DNA from: CAZFLM01 sp964519955
GTDB lineage: Bacteria > Armatimonadota > Chthonomonadetes > Chthonomonadales > CAJBBX01
Assembly: GCA_964519955.1 (NCBI GenBank)
Contig: CAZFLM010000090.1
Location: forward strand, 1 to 23,019
Direction of reading: 5' to 3'
DNA length: 23,019 bases
In this document: positions 7,390 to 15,134 of the stretch, piece after piece
How the letters are laid out: the number at the start of each line of letters is the position of its first letter
How positions within the stretch are numbered: position 1 is the stretch's first letter
The notes under the pieces: generated by a model
What the model was told of the DNA's origin: nothing
Databases searched by the model: none
The model's input: only the letters and a program-made list of their open reading frames with translations
Translations under genes and position numbers: made by a program

Positions 7390-9285
7390 CTACTTCCGCA
7401 GCCATGCGACGATGTCCGCCGCACCAAGCGGCCTGGCCTCGATGCGGCACGAGGCGCCGGACGCCGCGTAGGCCTCCTTGAGAGGCTCGGACGGGAAGCT
7501 AGGGGCAACGCCGAAGAGGCAGAGCGGGTTGGGTGCGCAGAGCGCCGCCGCGGTCGCGATGCCGCCCGCCGCCGCCAGGCCAGGCGCGTAGAGCCTCTCA
7601 AGGTACGCCTCGTCGGACGCCACGTCGAACCCCGCCAGATCCACCGCGACCTTCCGAACATCGGGCGAGAGCGCTGCGGCAAGTAGCGCGTATGGCCCCG
7701 ATTCGCCGATGGCCACGAGGTCGACCTTGCCGCCCGACGACCGCGCCGCCCTGAGCGCCTTCAGAATGTGCTGCACCCGGTTGCCGGCGGGTGTGCGGTT
7801 GTAGGTCGAGTAGTAGTCGGCCCAGAGCTTGCCGGGGTCGTCGTCCTCGATGGGCATGGGCAGGACATCGACCGAGGCGTAGCGCCCTTCCAGGCCGGCC
7901 GCCGCAGTGCTCGCCAGACTGTGGCCGGCCAGCGACGTGACGATCAGCAGGGACGGCTTGCCCGTCCGCTTCAAGGCTGCCGGCACCTCGACGGCCAGCG
8001 AGGTTGCCAGAGCCGGGGCGAAGGCCTCGCGGAACCGGCGCGCCTGCTCGCGGCTGGTCGGCCATGCGCTCGCGAGGCGCTGGGCGGCACGCTCCTGCAG
8101 CGCCTTGAGCATGCCCTGAGCGTCGAGCGCACCGTCCGGGCGCTTGGCGTCCTCGCGCCAGACGTGCAGGTTGGCGGCATCGATCTCGAATGGCTGCTCG
8201 CGGTAATGGGAGGCGTCGTCGTCGCCCTTCAGCCACTTGCCGAACCAGGCGTAGACGGCCTCCCGGCTCTCCACGTTGAAGTTGTGCTCGTAGTTGAACT
8301 GCACCACCGCCGTGTGGTCCGCGGCGCCGTAGAGGTCGTATACCTTGCGGATGGCCGGCCACTCCTCCGTCGGCGCGTTCTTGGTCCAGTCCCCCGTGCA
8401 GGCCACGTCCAGCAGCGGGCGCGGGGCCATCATTGCGCCGATCTCCACGTTGTCGGTGCCGATGCGCAGGCCCGGGCCGTTCTCGCACAGGCAGCCGCCC
8501 TGCATGGTGGCCGAGATCATGTTGACGGGCGCGGCGACGGCGATGCGGTCGTCGACCGCGGCCAACTCGAAGGTCTGCGTGCCGCCGCCGGACGCCCCGG
8601 TGCAGCCGAGGAGCTTCGGGTTCACCTCAGGCCGGCTCGCCAGGTAGTCGGTCGCGCGGATGCTGTCCCAGAGCTGCAGCCCGTTCAGGCTCACGCCCCA
8701 GAGCCAGTGGTTCAGCGTCCCGGCGAACTTGTGGTCGATCTGCGTGGTGTCCGCGTAGCCGACCATGTCGTAGGCGAAGCAGACGAACCCCTGCCTGGCC
8801 AGGCTCACGCCGATAGCGACGAGATTGCCTCTGCCGGGAGCGGGAGCGGCTGGCGGCGGCGCTGCCTTCGGGACGTCGGGCTCCATCCGCACGCGCCCTT
8901 GCGCCCAGTGCCCGTGCGGGTTGACGATGCCGGGGAAGGGGCCCTTCTTGCCGCGCGGCAGGTAGACGTTGCCGCAGAGGTAGAAGCCGGGAACCGTCTC
9001 GATGTATACGTTCTCGATGACGTAGTCCGGCCCGATCGTGCGCCCGGTGATGCGCGGGTTCAGGGGCGTCTTCTCGGGCATGGGCCAGAGGCCGGCGCTG
9101 AAGAGGATGCGGCGGCGCAGCTCCGCCCGGCGGGCCTCCCACGTCTTGCGGTCGGCCGGCGGCTGGAAGAGGTGGCGCGTGTTCAGGTCGCGCGGCTTGG
9201 GCGCGCTGTCTTGTCCCTCGGCGGCTGCCGAAGAGAGGGCGAGTGCGACGATGGGCAAGGCGGCGATGAGGATGGATCGATCCAT
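7390..9285 (-). CDS. Secreted alpha/beta-hydrolase, acetyl-xylan-esterase-like (631 aa)
   Basis: An N-terminal signal peptide (about 1-22, ending SSAAAEG) precedes a large alpha/beta-hydrolase. The nucleophile elbow is G230-A-S232-G-G in LGCTGASGGGTQT. The probable acid is the Asp in ACTGDW (D299) and the probable base is H334 in YEHNFN. An oxyanion-side motif NPHGHW lies at 122-127, and a Pro/Ala-rich insert at 138-152 interrupts the fold. This layout is common in exported acetyl-xylan-esterase or dienelactone-hydrolase-like proteins of Planctomycetota, Verrucomicrobiota and Armatimonadota. The roughly 250 C-terminal residues (from about 375) look like a second, degenerate hydrolase-type half without an obvious Ser-His-Asp set. 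Deacylation of plant or algal polysaccharides is likely but inferred. Start ATG 9285 has AGGAG 7 nt upstream. It follows a strong terminator after the YHS gene, so it is probably transcribed on its own. Confidence 0.88.
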   Translation of the reverse strand: MDRSILIAALPIVALALSSAAAEGQDSAPKPRDLNTRHLFQPPADRKTWEARRAELRRRILFSAGLWPMPEKTPLNPRITGRTIGPDYVIENVYIETVPGFYLCGNVYLPRGKKGPFPGIVNPHGHWAQGRVRMEPDVPKAAPPPAAPAPGRGNLVAIGVSLARQGFVCFAYDMVGYADTTQIDHKFAGTLNHWLWGVSLNGLQLWDSIRATDYLASRPEVNPKLLGCTGASGGGTQTFELAAVDDRIAVAAPVNMISATMQGGCLCENGPGLRIGTDNVEIGAMMAPRPLLDVACTGDWTKNAPTEEWPAIRKVYDLYGAADHTAVVQFNYEHNFNVESREAVYAWFGKWLKGDDDASHYREQPFEIDAANLHVWREDAKRPDGALDAQGMLKALQERAAQRLASAWPTSREQARRFREAFAPALATSLAVEVPAALKRTGKPSLLIVTSLAGHSLASTAAAGLEGRYASVDVLPMPIEDDDPGKLWADYYSTYNRTPAGNRVQHILKALRAARSSGGKVDLVAIGESGPYALLAAALSPDVRKVAVDLAGFDVASDEAYLERLYAPGLAAAGGIATAAALCAPNPLCLFGVAPSFPSEPLKEAYAASGASCRIEARPLGAADIVAWLRK

Positions 9286-9367
9286 GGCCGGTCTCCTGAC
9301 GCGTGCGGTGGCGTTGGTGGAGGCTTCGACACAGTGGGCTCGGGGTCCTCTACGGCATGCGCACGCA

Positions 9368-9398
9368 AACGGGCCGCCCCGGCGTGGGGCGGCCCGTT
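9368..9398 (-). terminator. Strong Rho-independent-like terminator after the YHS gene
   Basis: Perfect 13-bp arms AACGGGCCGCCCC (9368-9380) and GGGGCGGCCCGTT (9386-9398) flank a 5-nt loop. On the minus strand the stem ends GTTT, a short U-tract. It sits 18 nt beyond the YHS-gene stop and upstream of the esterase start, so it should separate the two transcription units. Confidence 0.8.
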
Positions 9399-9416
9399 AG
9401 GGTGACGCGGCCCTGC

Positions 9417-9725
9417 TTACTTGCCCTTCTTGCTCGGGGTGGCGGCGGGCCTCGGTGTGGCGATGCTCGGTCCCTTGGCATACTTCTCCGGGTTCCGCTT
9501 GAACTCGCCCGGGCAGTAGTTGCAGCAGAAGAAGTAGCGGCGGCCCTTGTAGTCGGCGAACATGCCGGCCTTCGTCGCGTCCTTGATGTTCACCGAGTGC
9601 GTCGGCATGACCGGGCATTTGATCTCGGTGGCAGCTTTGGCGGCCGGCTTGCCCTTCTGCGGGCCGGCGAGCGCCGCGGCGCTCAGGGCAGATACGGCCG
9701 CGGCTATCAGCACAAGCTTCTTCAC
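9417..9725 (-). CDS. Exported small YHS-domain protein (102 aa)
   Basis: A typical Sec signal peptide (1-20, ending AAALA) leads into a YHS/TRASH-like metal-binding domain. It has a CPVM motif, then an F-A-D-Y-K-G-R-R-Y-F-F-C-C-N-Y-C segment and the FKRNPEKYAKG tail that closes YHS domains. The C-terminus is Pro/Thr/Lys-rich (last 15-20 residues). Known YHS domains occur in heavy-metal ATPases and metal-handling proteins and bind metals through cysteines. A free periplasmic form suggests a copper or other soft-metal chaperone or sensor, which is inference. The start is GTG 9725, chosen because the signal peptide begins there and AGGAGG lies 8 nt upstream. Upstream in-frame codons encode low-complexity sequence without a signal. 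No metal ATPase or regulator is adjacent. Confidence 0.85.
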   Translation of the reverse strand: MKKLVLIAAAVSALSAAALAGPQKGKPAAKAATEIKCPVMPTHSVNIKDATKAGMFADYKGRRYFFCCNYCPGEFKRNPEKYAKGPSIATPRPAATPSKKGK

Positions 9726-9733
9726 GGTGGAGT

Positions 9734-9739
9734 CCTCCT
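9734..9739 (-). promoter_or_regulatory. Shine-Dalgarno that fixes a GTG start (YHS protein)
   Basis: AGGAGG on the minus strand, 8 nt before GTG 9725-9723. It decides against the longer upstream frame, which would bury the signal peptide inside the protein. Confidence 0.8.
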
Positions 9740-9870
9740 GGGTATGGGAGCTGCGGACGGCGTGCTCTGCCCCCTGCAGCGGGTTCCGGCGCATCTGAGT
9801 GGTGTACCGAGGGACGGTACGTCGGCCGGTGGGCGGCGGGTTCCGAGGTTGCACAGGATATTACGTCACG

Positions 9871-10584
9871 CTAAGGACTGGCGCGCTTCCTGGGCTTGGC
9901 GGCCGCGGGCGGAGTGGGTGGCGCGAATGGCGGAGGGGGAGCGGGCGCTGCCATGTGCGCCCCCAGCGGTAAGACAATGTGCGCCGTGGCGAGTTGCGTG
10001 TAGCCCAGCGAGGCCAGGGTGCTGGCGAGGTTGGCGCACGTCTGTAAGCCGTCTATGCGCCATCCCTCTCGCCGACGCACGACCGTGAGTTCCATCGTCG
10101 CGCTGACGGTGGGCCGCGCGCTGGCAGAGGTCTGTCCTGGGGCCGGTGGCACGGGCACCATGGCGGCGATCTTGATGTAGCCGCCCTCAGCGTTGTACTC
10201 GCACTGGGAGATGCGGAACTGGTGGAAGGGAGAGCGGCCCACGGCGTCCCGGATGCGCTTCCACTCCGCCTGGAACTGGCCCTTGTTCGTGGTATCCGAC
10301 ACGAGCGACAGCAGCGTGGCGTTGTCGCCCTTCAGGTCGGCCTCCATGAAGCGAGTGGCAACAACGTCCGGGGCGGTGGTCCGCGTGATGGCGCGCCAGA
10401 CGCCGCAAGCGCACGCGATGAGCAGCAGGACGCCGAGCCCGATGGTCAGCAGCTCGCGCCGGCCTGCAGCGGCTCGGTCCGCATAGCGTGGCGCGGCCTG
10501 GGTCTCGGGCAGCAGCCCCGCGCCGCACCTGGCGCAGTAGCCGTCCGAGTCCGCGTTCTGAGCGTTGCAGGTGGGGCAGTTCAT
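9871..10584 (-). CDS. Zinc-ribbon, single-TM protein with one NTF2/DUF4878-like domain (237 aa)
   Basis: A four-Cys zinc ribbon (C3, C6, C17, C20: CPTC...CARC) is followed by one TM helix (about 45-63) and an extracytoplasmic domain at 71-199. That domain carries the motif set RF.EAD..GD, W.R.R..VG.SPF and GWRIDG...LGYTQL. The same set occurs twice in the upstream 384-aa protein, so these are paralogues. The C-terminus (205-237) is Pro/Ala-rich and ends in basic residues. The fold is probably the NTF2-like or DUF4878 type, small alpha+beta cones that often bind ligands or partner proteins. No catalytic residues are apparent. Only 3 nt separate its ATG from the stop of the 384-aa gene, so the two form an operon. 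The start lacks a strong SD, which suggests translational coupling. Function unknown. Confidence 0.85.
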   Translation of the reverse strand: MNCPTCNAQNADSDGYCARCGAGLLPETQAAPRYADRAAAGRRELLTIGLGVLLLIACACGVWRAITRTTAPDVVATRFMEADLKGDNATLLSLVSDTTNKGQFQAEWKRIRDAVGRSPFHQFRISQCEYNAEGGYIKIAAMVPVPPAPGQTSASARPTVSATMELTVVRRREGWRIDGLQTCANLASTLASLGYTQLATAHIVLPLGAHMAAPAPPPPFAPPTPPAAAKPRKRASP

Positions 10585-10587
10585 GGG

Positions 10588-11742
10588 CTACGTTCGCGGG
10601 CTGGCGCCCGATCCCTTTCCCGGTGTCGCGCGTGCTGCTCGGTTCCGGCTCTCGATGGCGTCGAACTCCCGCAGTATGGCGTCGCCGGTGCTCTGAAGCT
10701 CGGTGTAGCCCATTCGGATCAGGTCCTGCACGATGCACGACGCGGTGTACCGCCCGGAAACCCGGTAGCCGGCCGGCGTCTGCGCCACGACGATGTCGAT
10801 CTGACCGTTGAAGGTGAATCGGTTACCCAGCTCCGTCAGGCCGGCAGCCTCGGGCCTGTCGATCGTCGTCATGACCATGACGTGGTGGATCTCGGCCGGC
10901 GCCCTGGGCCGGTCATCGATCGTGTAGGCGCGGAAGGGTGAGCCGCCCACCAGTCTGCGTGCCCGGTTCCAGAGCGCCGTGAACCGGGCTGGATCCCACG
11001 AGTCGTCCAGGAGATCCGCCCGCGCCTTCGGATCGTTGGCGAGGTCGGCCGCGATGAACTGCCGGGCGACGCGCTCGGGGCCGGGCGGCGGGGCGTTGTC
11101 AGGCGATCGATCGAGGCGGACGCCCTTCTGGTGATCCGGTACCGATGCGGCTGCCGCAGCGAGCTGAAGGTATCCCTGCCGGATCAGCTCATCGATGAGC
11201 ACGGCGGTGGTGAGGCCCGCGTCGACGCGCCATCCGTCGGGCGTGCGGCACAGGTGGATCTCCGTGCGGAGCGGGAGCAGCCGGCGTCGCAGCTCCTTGC
11301 TCCGGGTGGGCAACGGCGGGGCCGGAGACGTGGCATTGATCTCGAGCCAGCAACTTTCCGGCCTGCACCGCTCACGACCGAGGCGTGCGCCGTACCGGAA
11401 CGGCGATACGCCGACGACCTGGCGTACCTTGGCCCACACGGCGCCGCATTCGCGCTTGTCCCATGTGCCTGCGAGCAGGCCCTCCATCGCGCGGTCGTCG
11501 CCCGATGCGGCGGCGGCGACGAACCGCTCGGCCACTTCCCGGGGCGTGTTGGCGTGCGCCTGGATGGCCCAGGCGACGAGCGCCGGCGCGAACACGGCGG
11601 CGACCAGCGCCGCCGCGCTCAGCAGCACCCGCGGCCGGGCGGCGTGCCGGCGGCCTGCGGGCGGAGCGGGCACAGCACGGCCGCACCGTGCGCAGAAGGC
11701 TTCGTCCGGTCCGCTCTCGGTCCGGCATCTCGGACAGACCAT
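10588..11742 (-). CDS. Zinc-ribbon, single-TM protein with duplicated NTF2-like domain (384 aa)
   Basis: A zinc ribbon (C3, C6, C17, C20: CPRC...CARC) is followed by a TM helix (about 39-60) and two tandem copies of the same domain, 66-195 and 221-352. Both copies share an RF/QF...A helix, W.......VVG/LVG plus SPFR (113-116 and 268-271), a GWRV/GYRV strand and a closing LI(R)xGYxxL helix (186-194 and 341-349). The linker (200-220) is polar and Pro-rich. Start ATG 11742 is supported by a GAGGAGAGG purine run 5 nt upstream; the in-frame extension to 11916 is Arg-rich and rejected. It lies immediately upstream of the single-copy paralogue. The zinc ribbon should face the cytosol and the duplicated domain the outside. 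Function is not known. Confidence 0.85.
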   Translation of the reverse strand: MVCPRCRTESGPDEAFCARCGRAVPAPPAGRRHAARPRVLLSAAALVAAVFAPALVAWAIQAHANTPREVAERFVAAAASGDDRAMEGLLAGTWDKRECGAVWAKVRQVVGVSPFRYGARLGRERCRPESCWLEINATSPAPPLPTRSKELRRRLLPLRTEIHLCRTPDGWRVDAGLTTAVLIDELIRQGYLQLAAAAASVPDHQKGVRLDRSPDNAPPPGPERVARQFIAADLANDPKARADLLDDSWDPARFTALWNRARRLVGGSPFRAYTIDDRPRAPAEIHHVMVMTTIDRPEAAGLTELGNRFTFNGQIDIVVAQTPAGYRVSGRYTASCIVQDLIRMGYTELQSTGDAILREFDAIESRNRAARATPGKGSGASPRT

Positions 11743-11991
11743 TGGTTCCTCTCCTCGGTGACGTGCAGGTGCGGGGCTGCGCGCGCCGCCCCGGTGCCTT
11801 CCCACAGTCACAGAGCCCGCCGCCGCTCCATCGGTTCGCGGTGCGGGGATCGATCCCGACCATCTGGCGCGAAGGGGCCGGCCACGCGTGCGGTGACCAG
11901 CCCCTTCGCTCTTCATCTCCGTCTCAGCTCGTCACCTTGGCCGACAGGCTTCAGGGCTCGATTCGCCGGGCACCCGTGCAGCCGGCGGCCG
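11743..11991. other. 249-bp gap between zinc-ribbon genes, nothing assigned
   Basis: No supported coding frame. It probably holds the 3' end of the 398-aa gene's transcript and the promoter or leader of the 384-aa gene. No terminator hairpin was convincing. Confidence 0.4.
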
Positions 11992-13188
11992 CTACTTCCT
12001 GCCCCCTCTGCCGCCTGCCATGCCCGGCATCCCGGACATGCCGCCGGGTATAGCGCCGGCGTCGGGCTTGCCGATGAGCTCTACGATGACCTTGGCCCCT
12101 TCCGCCTCGTTGTCGCTGCGCGTGTCGAGCTTCCAGATGCCGCCGTCCTTGACCATGTGTGCGGTGCCCTGCATCGACAGGCTCATGCCCATCACGCTGA
12201 GCTTGTAGGTGACCGGGACATCGGCCTTGTCGCCGTTCATCGTCGGCTCGGAGGCCTTCACGTCCGACGTGCCGCTCTTGAGCATGTCCAGGCCCGCCCT
12301 CGCGGTGGCAGGCAGCTTGGTGATGTTGGCCTCCTGGTCCTTGGCAAATGCGGCGGCGTCGGAGTACTTGGCCTTGTCCGCCTGGTTCATGGCGATGACC
12401 GGGTACAGCTCGGCGAAGTTCTGATGGGCAACTGCGGTGAACGCCTTGACCGCCTGGTCCTTCGGGTTGGTGCGGTTGTTGTACCAGTACCAGCCGCCGA
12501 AGCCGCCGCCGCCGAACACGATCAGGAGCAGCAGCACGAGGAAGACGCCGCCGCCGCCGGACTTCTCCATTGCCGCTTCTTCGCGCATGGGGCCGCTGGC
12601 CGGCGCCGCGCGCCTGGCAGGCATCGGCGGACCGCCGGGGCGCGGCGGAGCGCCGCCGGGCGCCACGCCGCTCATGCGGGAGACGGTGGGAGTGGGCGGC
12701 GGGCCCTGGATCACCTCGCCGGTGAGCGACACGCGCATCTCGCCGCCGCCCATGCTCTGCGGGGCATTGGACGCGGCGTCGCCGCGCAGGTAGTTTGGCA
12801 ACGCGGCAGAGGTGTCCTGCTGCTGCTGGGCGTAGACGCCGGGGAGGCCCGGTACCGCGCCGCCGGCCGGCTGCTGGGTCTGCGAGGTGAGGGCCGGCAT
12901 GCCGGCGATGCCCTGCGGGGCCTGCTGCTGCGGCGGGGCTGCCGCCGGAGTGGGGATGCCGGGGATGCCGGCCGCGCGAGCGGGCGGGGGCGGCGTCGGG
13001 ATGGCGGGCATGCCGCCCGCCGCCGCCGGGGCCTTCGGGGTGGGGGTGACGTCGGCCGACTGCGGCGTGGCGAAGTTCAGGCCCGCCGGGCCCGACGCCT
13101 GGGCGTTCGGACCGATCTCAGCGAAACAGATGTGGCAGGTGCTTCGGTCGTCGGGCACGCCCGATCCGCACTTGGGGCATAGCTGCAT
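11992..13188 (-). CDS. Zinc-ribbon protein with long Pro/Gln/Gly-rich linker, one TM and DUF4878-like domain (398 aa)
   Basis: The zinc ribbon is C4, C7, C18, C21 (CPKC...CHIC). Residues 30-205 are a disordered Pro/Ala/Gly/Gln-rich region with repeated G-(I/M/L)-P-(A/G)-(I/L/M)-P units (for example GIPGIPTP at 74-81) and Gln runs. A glycine-bordered TM helix lies at about 214-233. The extracytoplasmic domain (243-356) begins DQAVKAFTAVAHQNFAELYPV and has the DGGIWKLD strand typical of DUF4878/NTF2-like lipoproteins. The tail is GM(S/P)G-rich. Start ATG 13188 has AAAGGA upstream; the in-frame extension to 13413 is Arg-rich and rejected. The architecture matches the two zinc-ribbon genes downstream, though the extracytoplasmic domain is more divergent. 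The long linker before the TM would be cytosolic, which is unusual. Role unknown. Confidence 0.85.
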   Translation of the reverse strand: MQLCPKCGSGVPDDRSTCHICFAEIGPNAQASGPAGLNFATPQSADVTPTPKAPAAAGGMPAIPTPPPPARAAGIPGIPTPAAAPPQQQAPQGIAGMPALTSQTQQPAGGAVPGLPGVYAQQQQDTSAALPNYLRGDAASNAPQSMGGGEMRVSLTGEVIQGPPPTPTVSRMSGVAPGGAPPRPGGPPMPARRAAPASGPMREEAAMEKSGGGGVFLVLLLLIVFGGGGFGGWYWYNNRTNPKDQAVKAFTAVAHQNFAELYPVIAMNQADKAKYSDAAAFAKDQEANITKLPATARAGLDMLKSGTSDVKASEPTMNGDKADVPVTYKLSVMGMSLSMQGTAHMVKDGGIWKLDTRSDNEAEGAKVIVELIGKPDAGAIPGGMSGMPGMAGGRGGRK

Positions 13189-13455
13189 TTCACGATCCTT
13201 TCGGGGGCTTGCGGATAGGTCGCGGGGCTGCCCGCGATTGTCCGGCCCAAAGACCGCGCATGTTGGGGAGCACGACGATCCGCGCTGGCGGAAACCTGCT
13301 CCGCGCCCCAGCCCTGGGAGAGGGCAGGAGCGCCGTCTGCGGCGAGTCTGATCTATCGGCGAGTAGGTCCGCGTTCGGCCTCGCGTCGATGCTGTGGTCG
13401 GGGCGCCTGGCAATAGTCTCCGGCGCCTTCGTGCTGTGTCGCCTACCCTCTCAGG
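13189..13455. other. 267-bp gap, nothing assigned
   Basis: Lies between the 174-aa and 398-aa minus-strand genes. The open frames are low-complexity. It likely holds the promoter and leader of the 398-aa gene. Confidence 0.4.
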
Positions 13456-13980
13456 CTATCGGTTCGTGCTGGCCGCGCGCCTGGAGTTCAGCCTGTCCCA
13501 GCTCTCCTCGAGCGCGACGCGCCACTCACCGGACTCCTTGCGCAGCACGTACACGTCCTTGAAGGAGTTGGAGCCCGCCTGGTACAGCTTCTGGCCCGCG
13601 TCGCGAATGGCGAGCGTCACCTCCGCAACAGCCCTGTCGCCCGAGGGGTCTTCCGTCATCTTGGTGATGGTGAAGTCCGCGATGCGCCCGGTTAGGCCCT
13701 GGGCCGGCGGGAACCCCTGCTGGTACGCGGACTGCGTCGGAAACGCGCGCGACTTGGTCGTGGCGGCGAGCATCCGGTACTGCGCCTCGACGTCGCCGGA
13801 CTTGATCGCAGCGACGTACTGCGAGAGGACCGGGCTGGGCGAATGGCGGTACGTTACAAAGTACCACTTGCCGGCGACAAACAGCAGAACCACGGCAACG
13901 ACGTAGACGAAACTCTCGGAGAGGTAATCGCCGAGCCCTCGGCCTTCCCTTACGGTACGCCGCCTGAAGGTGCGAGACAT
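13456..13980 (-). CDS. Single-TM protein with DUF4878/NTF2-like extracytoplasmic domain (174 aa)
   Basis: A basic N-terminus (about 1-17) is followed by one TM helix (about 22-40) and an extracytoplasmic domain. The domain begins SPVLSQYVAAIKSGDVEAQYRML and ends with a GEWRVALEESWDRLNS strand-helix. This is the usual pattern of DUF4878-like proteins: an accumulating-helix start, a central variable part and an 'exp-G-x-W-(K/R)-(V/L)' strand. It has no zinc ribbon, unlike the three genes that follow. Start ATG 13980 has an AGGAGGAG 8 nt upstream; the extension to 14013 is not supported. It is the first gene of the minus-strand series and is divergent from the nucleoside hydrolase, so the roughly 134 bp between them should carry both promoters. 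Function unknown. Confidence 0.8.
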   Translation of the reverse strand: MSRTFRRRTVREGRGLGDYLSESFVYVVAVVLLFVAGKWYFVTYRHSPSPVLSQYVAAIKSGDVEAQYRMLAATTKSRAFPTQSAYQQGFPPAQGLTGRIADFTITKMTEDPSGDRAVAEVTLAIRDAGQKLYQAGSNSFKDVYVLRKESGEWRVALEESWDRLNSRRAASTNR

Positions 13981-14033
13981 GGAACCGGCTCCTCCTCTAG
14001 AACGCGCCACCAACCATTTGAACGTCCCACACG

Positions 14034-14063
14034 TTGCATCCTACCTGGGATGCGTGATACTAT
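14034..14063 (+). promoter_or_regulatory. Candidate promoter with overlapping inverted repeat upstream of the nucleoside hydrolase
   Basis: TTGCAT (14034-14039), an 18-bp spacer, then TACTAT (14058-14063) resembles a weak sigma-70 promoter. The inverted repeat GCATCC-TACCTG-GGATGC (14036-14053) lies across the -35 and spacer, where a repressor would bind. Sequence is seen; function is inferred. Confidence 0.35.
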
Positions 14064-14098
14064 TAGACGCCCTGCCCCAACTTCCTGCGCGGACCCAT

Positions 14099-14103
14099 GG
14101 AGG
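14099..14103 (+). promoter_or_regulatory. Shine-Dalgarno within the longer frame, used to choose the nucleoside hydrolase start
   Basis: GGAGG lies 11 nt before ATG 14115. The upstream in-frame ATG at 14097 has no good SD of its own and overlaps this GGAGG, so 14115 is the better start. Confidence 0.5.
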
Positions 14104-14114
14104 ACGACGGCGCG

Positions 14115-15035
14115 ATGCCGATGCCGGTCGTGCTGGACACAGACATTGGGACCGACATCGACGACGCTTACGCGCTCGTGCTGGCGGCCCGCTCCCCTGA
14201 ACTCGCTCTCCGGGCGATCACGACGGTCAACAACGACGTCGCGATACGCTCCCGGATCGCCCTGCGCCTGCTCGCCGACCTCGGGCTTCGAGTCCCGGTC
14301 GCCGCCGGGCTGGCCGACTCCCTGACCCCCGACACGCGCCACGGCTGGCTCGGGCACGAGGGCCGCGGCATCGATCTGACCGACGCCGGCGTGGACCCGC
14401 GTCCGGCGCCGCAGGTGATCGCCGACGAAGCCGTTGCCGCCGATCTGGCGGGCGACCGGCTGACCGTCATCGCGATCGGCGCGCTCTCGAACGTGGCAGC
14501 GGCCATCCGCGACTTCCCCGATGCCATGCGGCGCGTCCGCCGGATCGTCATCATGGGCGCGACGTTCGAGGGGTACGGCGTCGAGCGAGCCGCGGCGGAG
14601 CACAACATCCTGTGCGACTCCGTCGCGGCGGACATCGTGTTCGGTTCGGGTATCCCGGTGGTCGTCATCGGGCTGAACGTGACGCAGCACACGCGGATGA
14701 CGGCCGAGGATGTGGCGGCGGTCGAGCGCATCGGCGGGCCGCTGGCGCGGGATCTCGTCGGCATGCACCGCGTCTGGTTCGAGATGATTCGCCAGGACCA
14801 CTCGCCGATGCACGACGGCCTGGCGGTAGCCGCGGCCTACGCGCCGGAGATGGTGACGCTGGAGCCGATGAGCGCGACGAGCCTGTACAAAGACGGGCGT
14901 CCCGGGGTCATCTCGTTCGAGCAGGCGGCGCACGGCACGGCCGGCTGCTACGTCGCGACGGCCGTGGACGCAGACGCATTCCGATCCCACTTCAACGAAC
15001 GCATCATGGAGGCCGTTCGGAGCTGCGCCCACTAG
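14115..15035 (+). CDS. Inosine-uridine-preferring-type nucleoside hydrolase (306 aa)
   Basis: This family splits the N-glycosidic bond of ribonucleosides, giving ribose and a free base, with a calcium ion held by an aspartate cluster. The N-terminal motif DTDIGTDIDDAYAL (from residue 8) is the calcium/ribose-binding signature in its longer DxDxxxDxDD form. Central elements ALSNVAAAI and VIMGATF, the N-I-L-C-D metal/ribose segment and the C-terminal MHDGLAVAAAYAPE (metal Asp) are all present. The protein is about the usual 300-320 aa. The start is taken at 14115 because a GGAGG precedes it; ATG 14097 would add six residues. The substrate base cannot be deduced. It heads a plus-strand sugar-catabolism series; the next gene starts about 100 bp later, after a short hairpin repeat. 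Confidence 0.93.
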   Translation: MPMPVVLDTDIGTDIDDAYALVLAARSPELALRAITTVNNDVAIRSRIALRLLADLGLRVPVAAGLADSLTPDTRHGWLGHEGRGIDLTDAGVDPRPAPQVIADEAVAADLAGDRLTVIAIGALSNVAAAIRDFPDAMRRVRRIVIMGATFEGYGVERAAAEHNILCDSVAADIVFGSGIPVVVIGLNVTQHTRMTAEDVAAVERIGGPLARDLVGMHRVWFEMIRQDHSPMHDGLAVAAAYAPEMVTLEPMSATSLYKDGRPGVISFEQAAHGTAGCYVATAVDADAFRSHFNERIMEAVRSCAH

Positions 15036-15048
15036 CCGGACCCGTACT

Positions 15049-15074
15049 GGACGGGCACGGAGGCCCATCCCACC
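15049..15074 (+). repeat. Short interspersed hairpin repeat, copy 1
   Basis: GGACGGGC, a 6-nt loop (ACGGAG), then GCCCATCCCACC. The 8-nt arms pair with one G-T. It lies 14 nt after the nucleoside hydrolase stop. A copy with 24 of 26 identical bases is at 17212-17237 after the DUF1080 gene. It may act as a 3' structure or be a small dispersed repeat. Confidence 0.6.
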
Positions 15075-15134
15075 CCGGCATCGCGCCGGACGGGCCGCAT
15101 CGGGCGGGCCCGACGACAGAGGAGAGCATAGATC

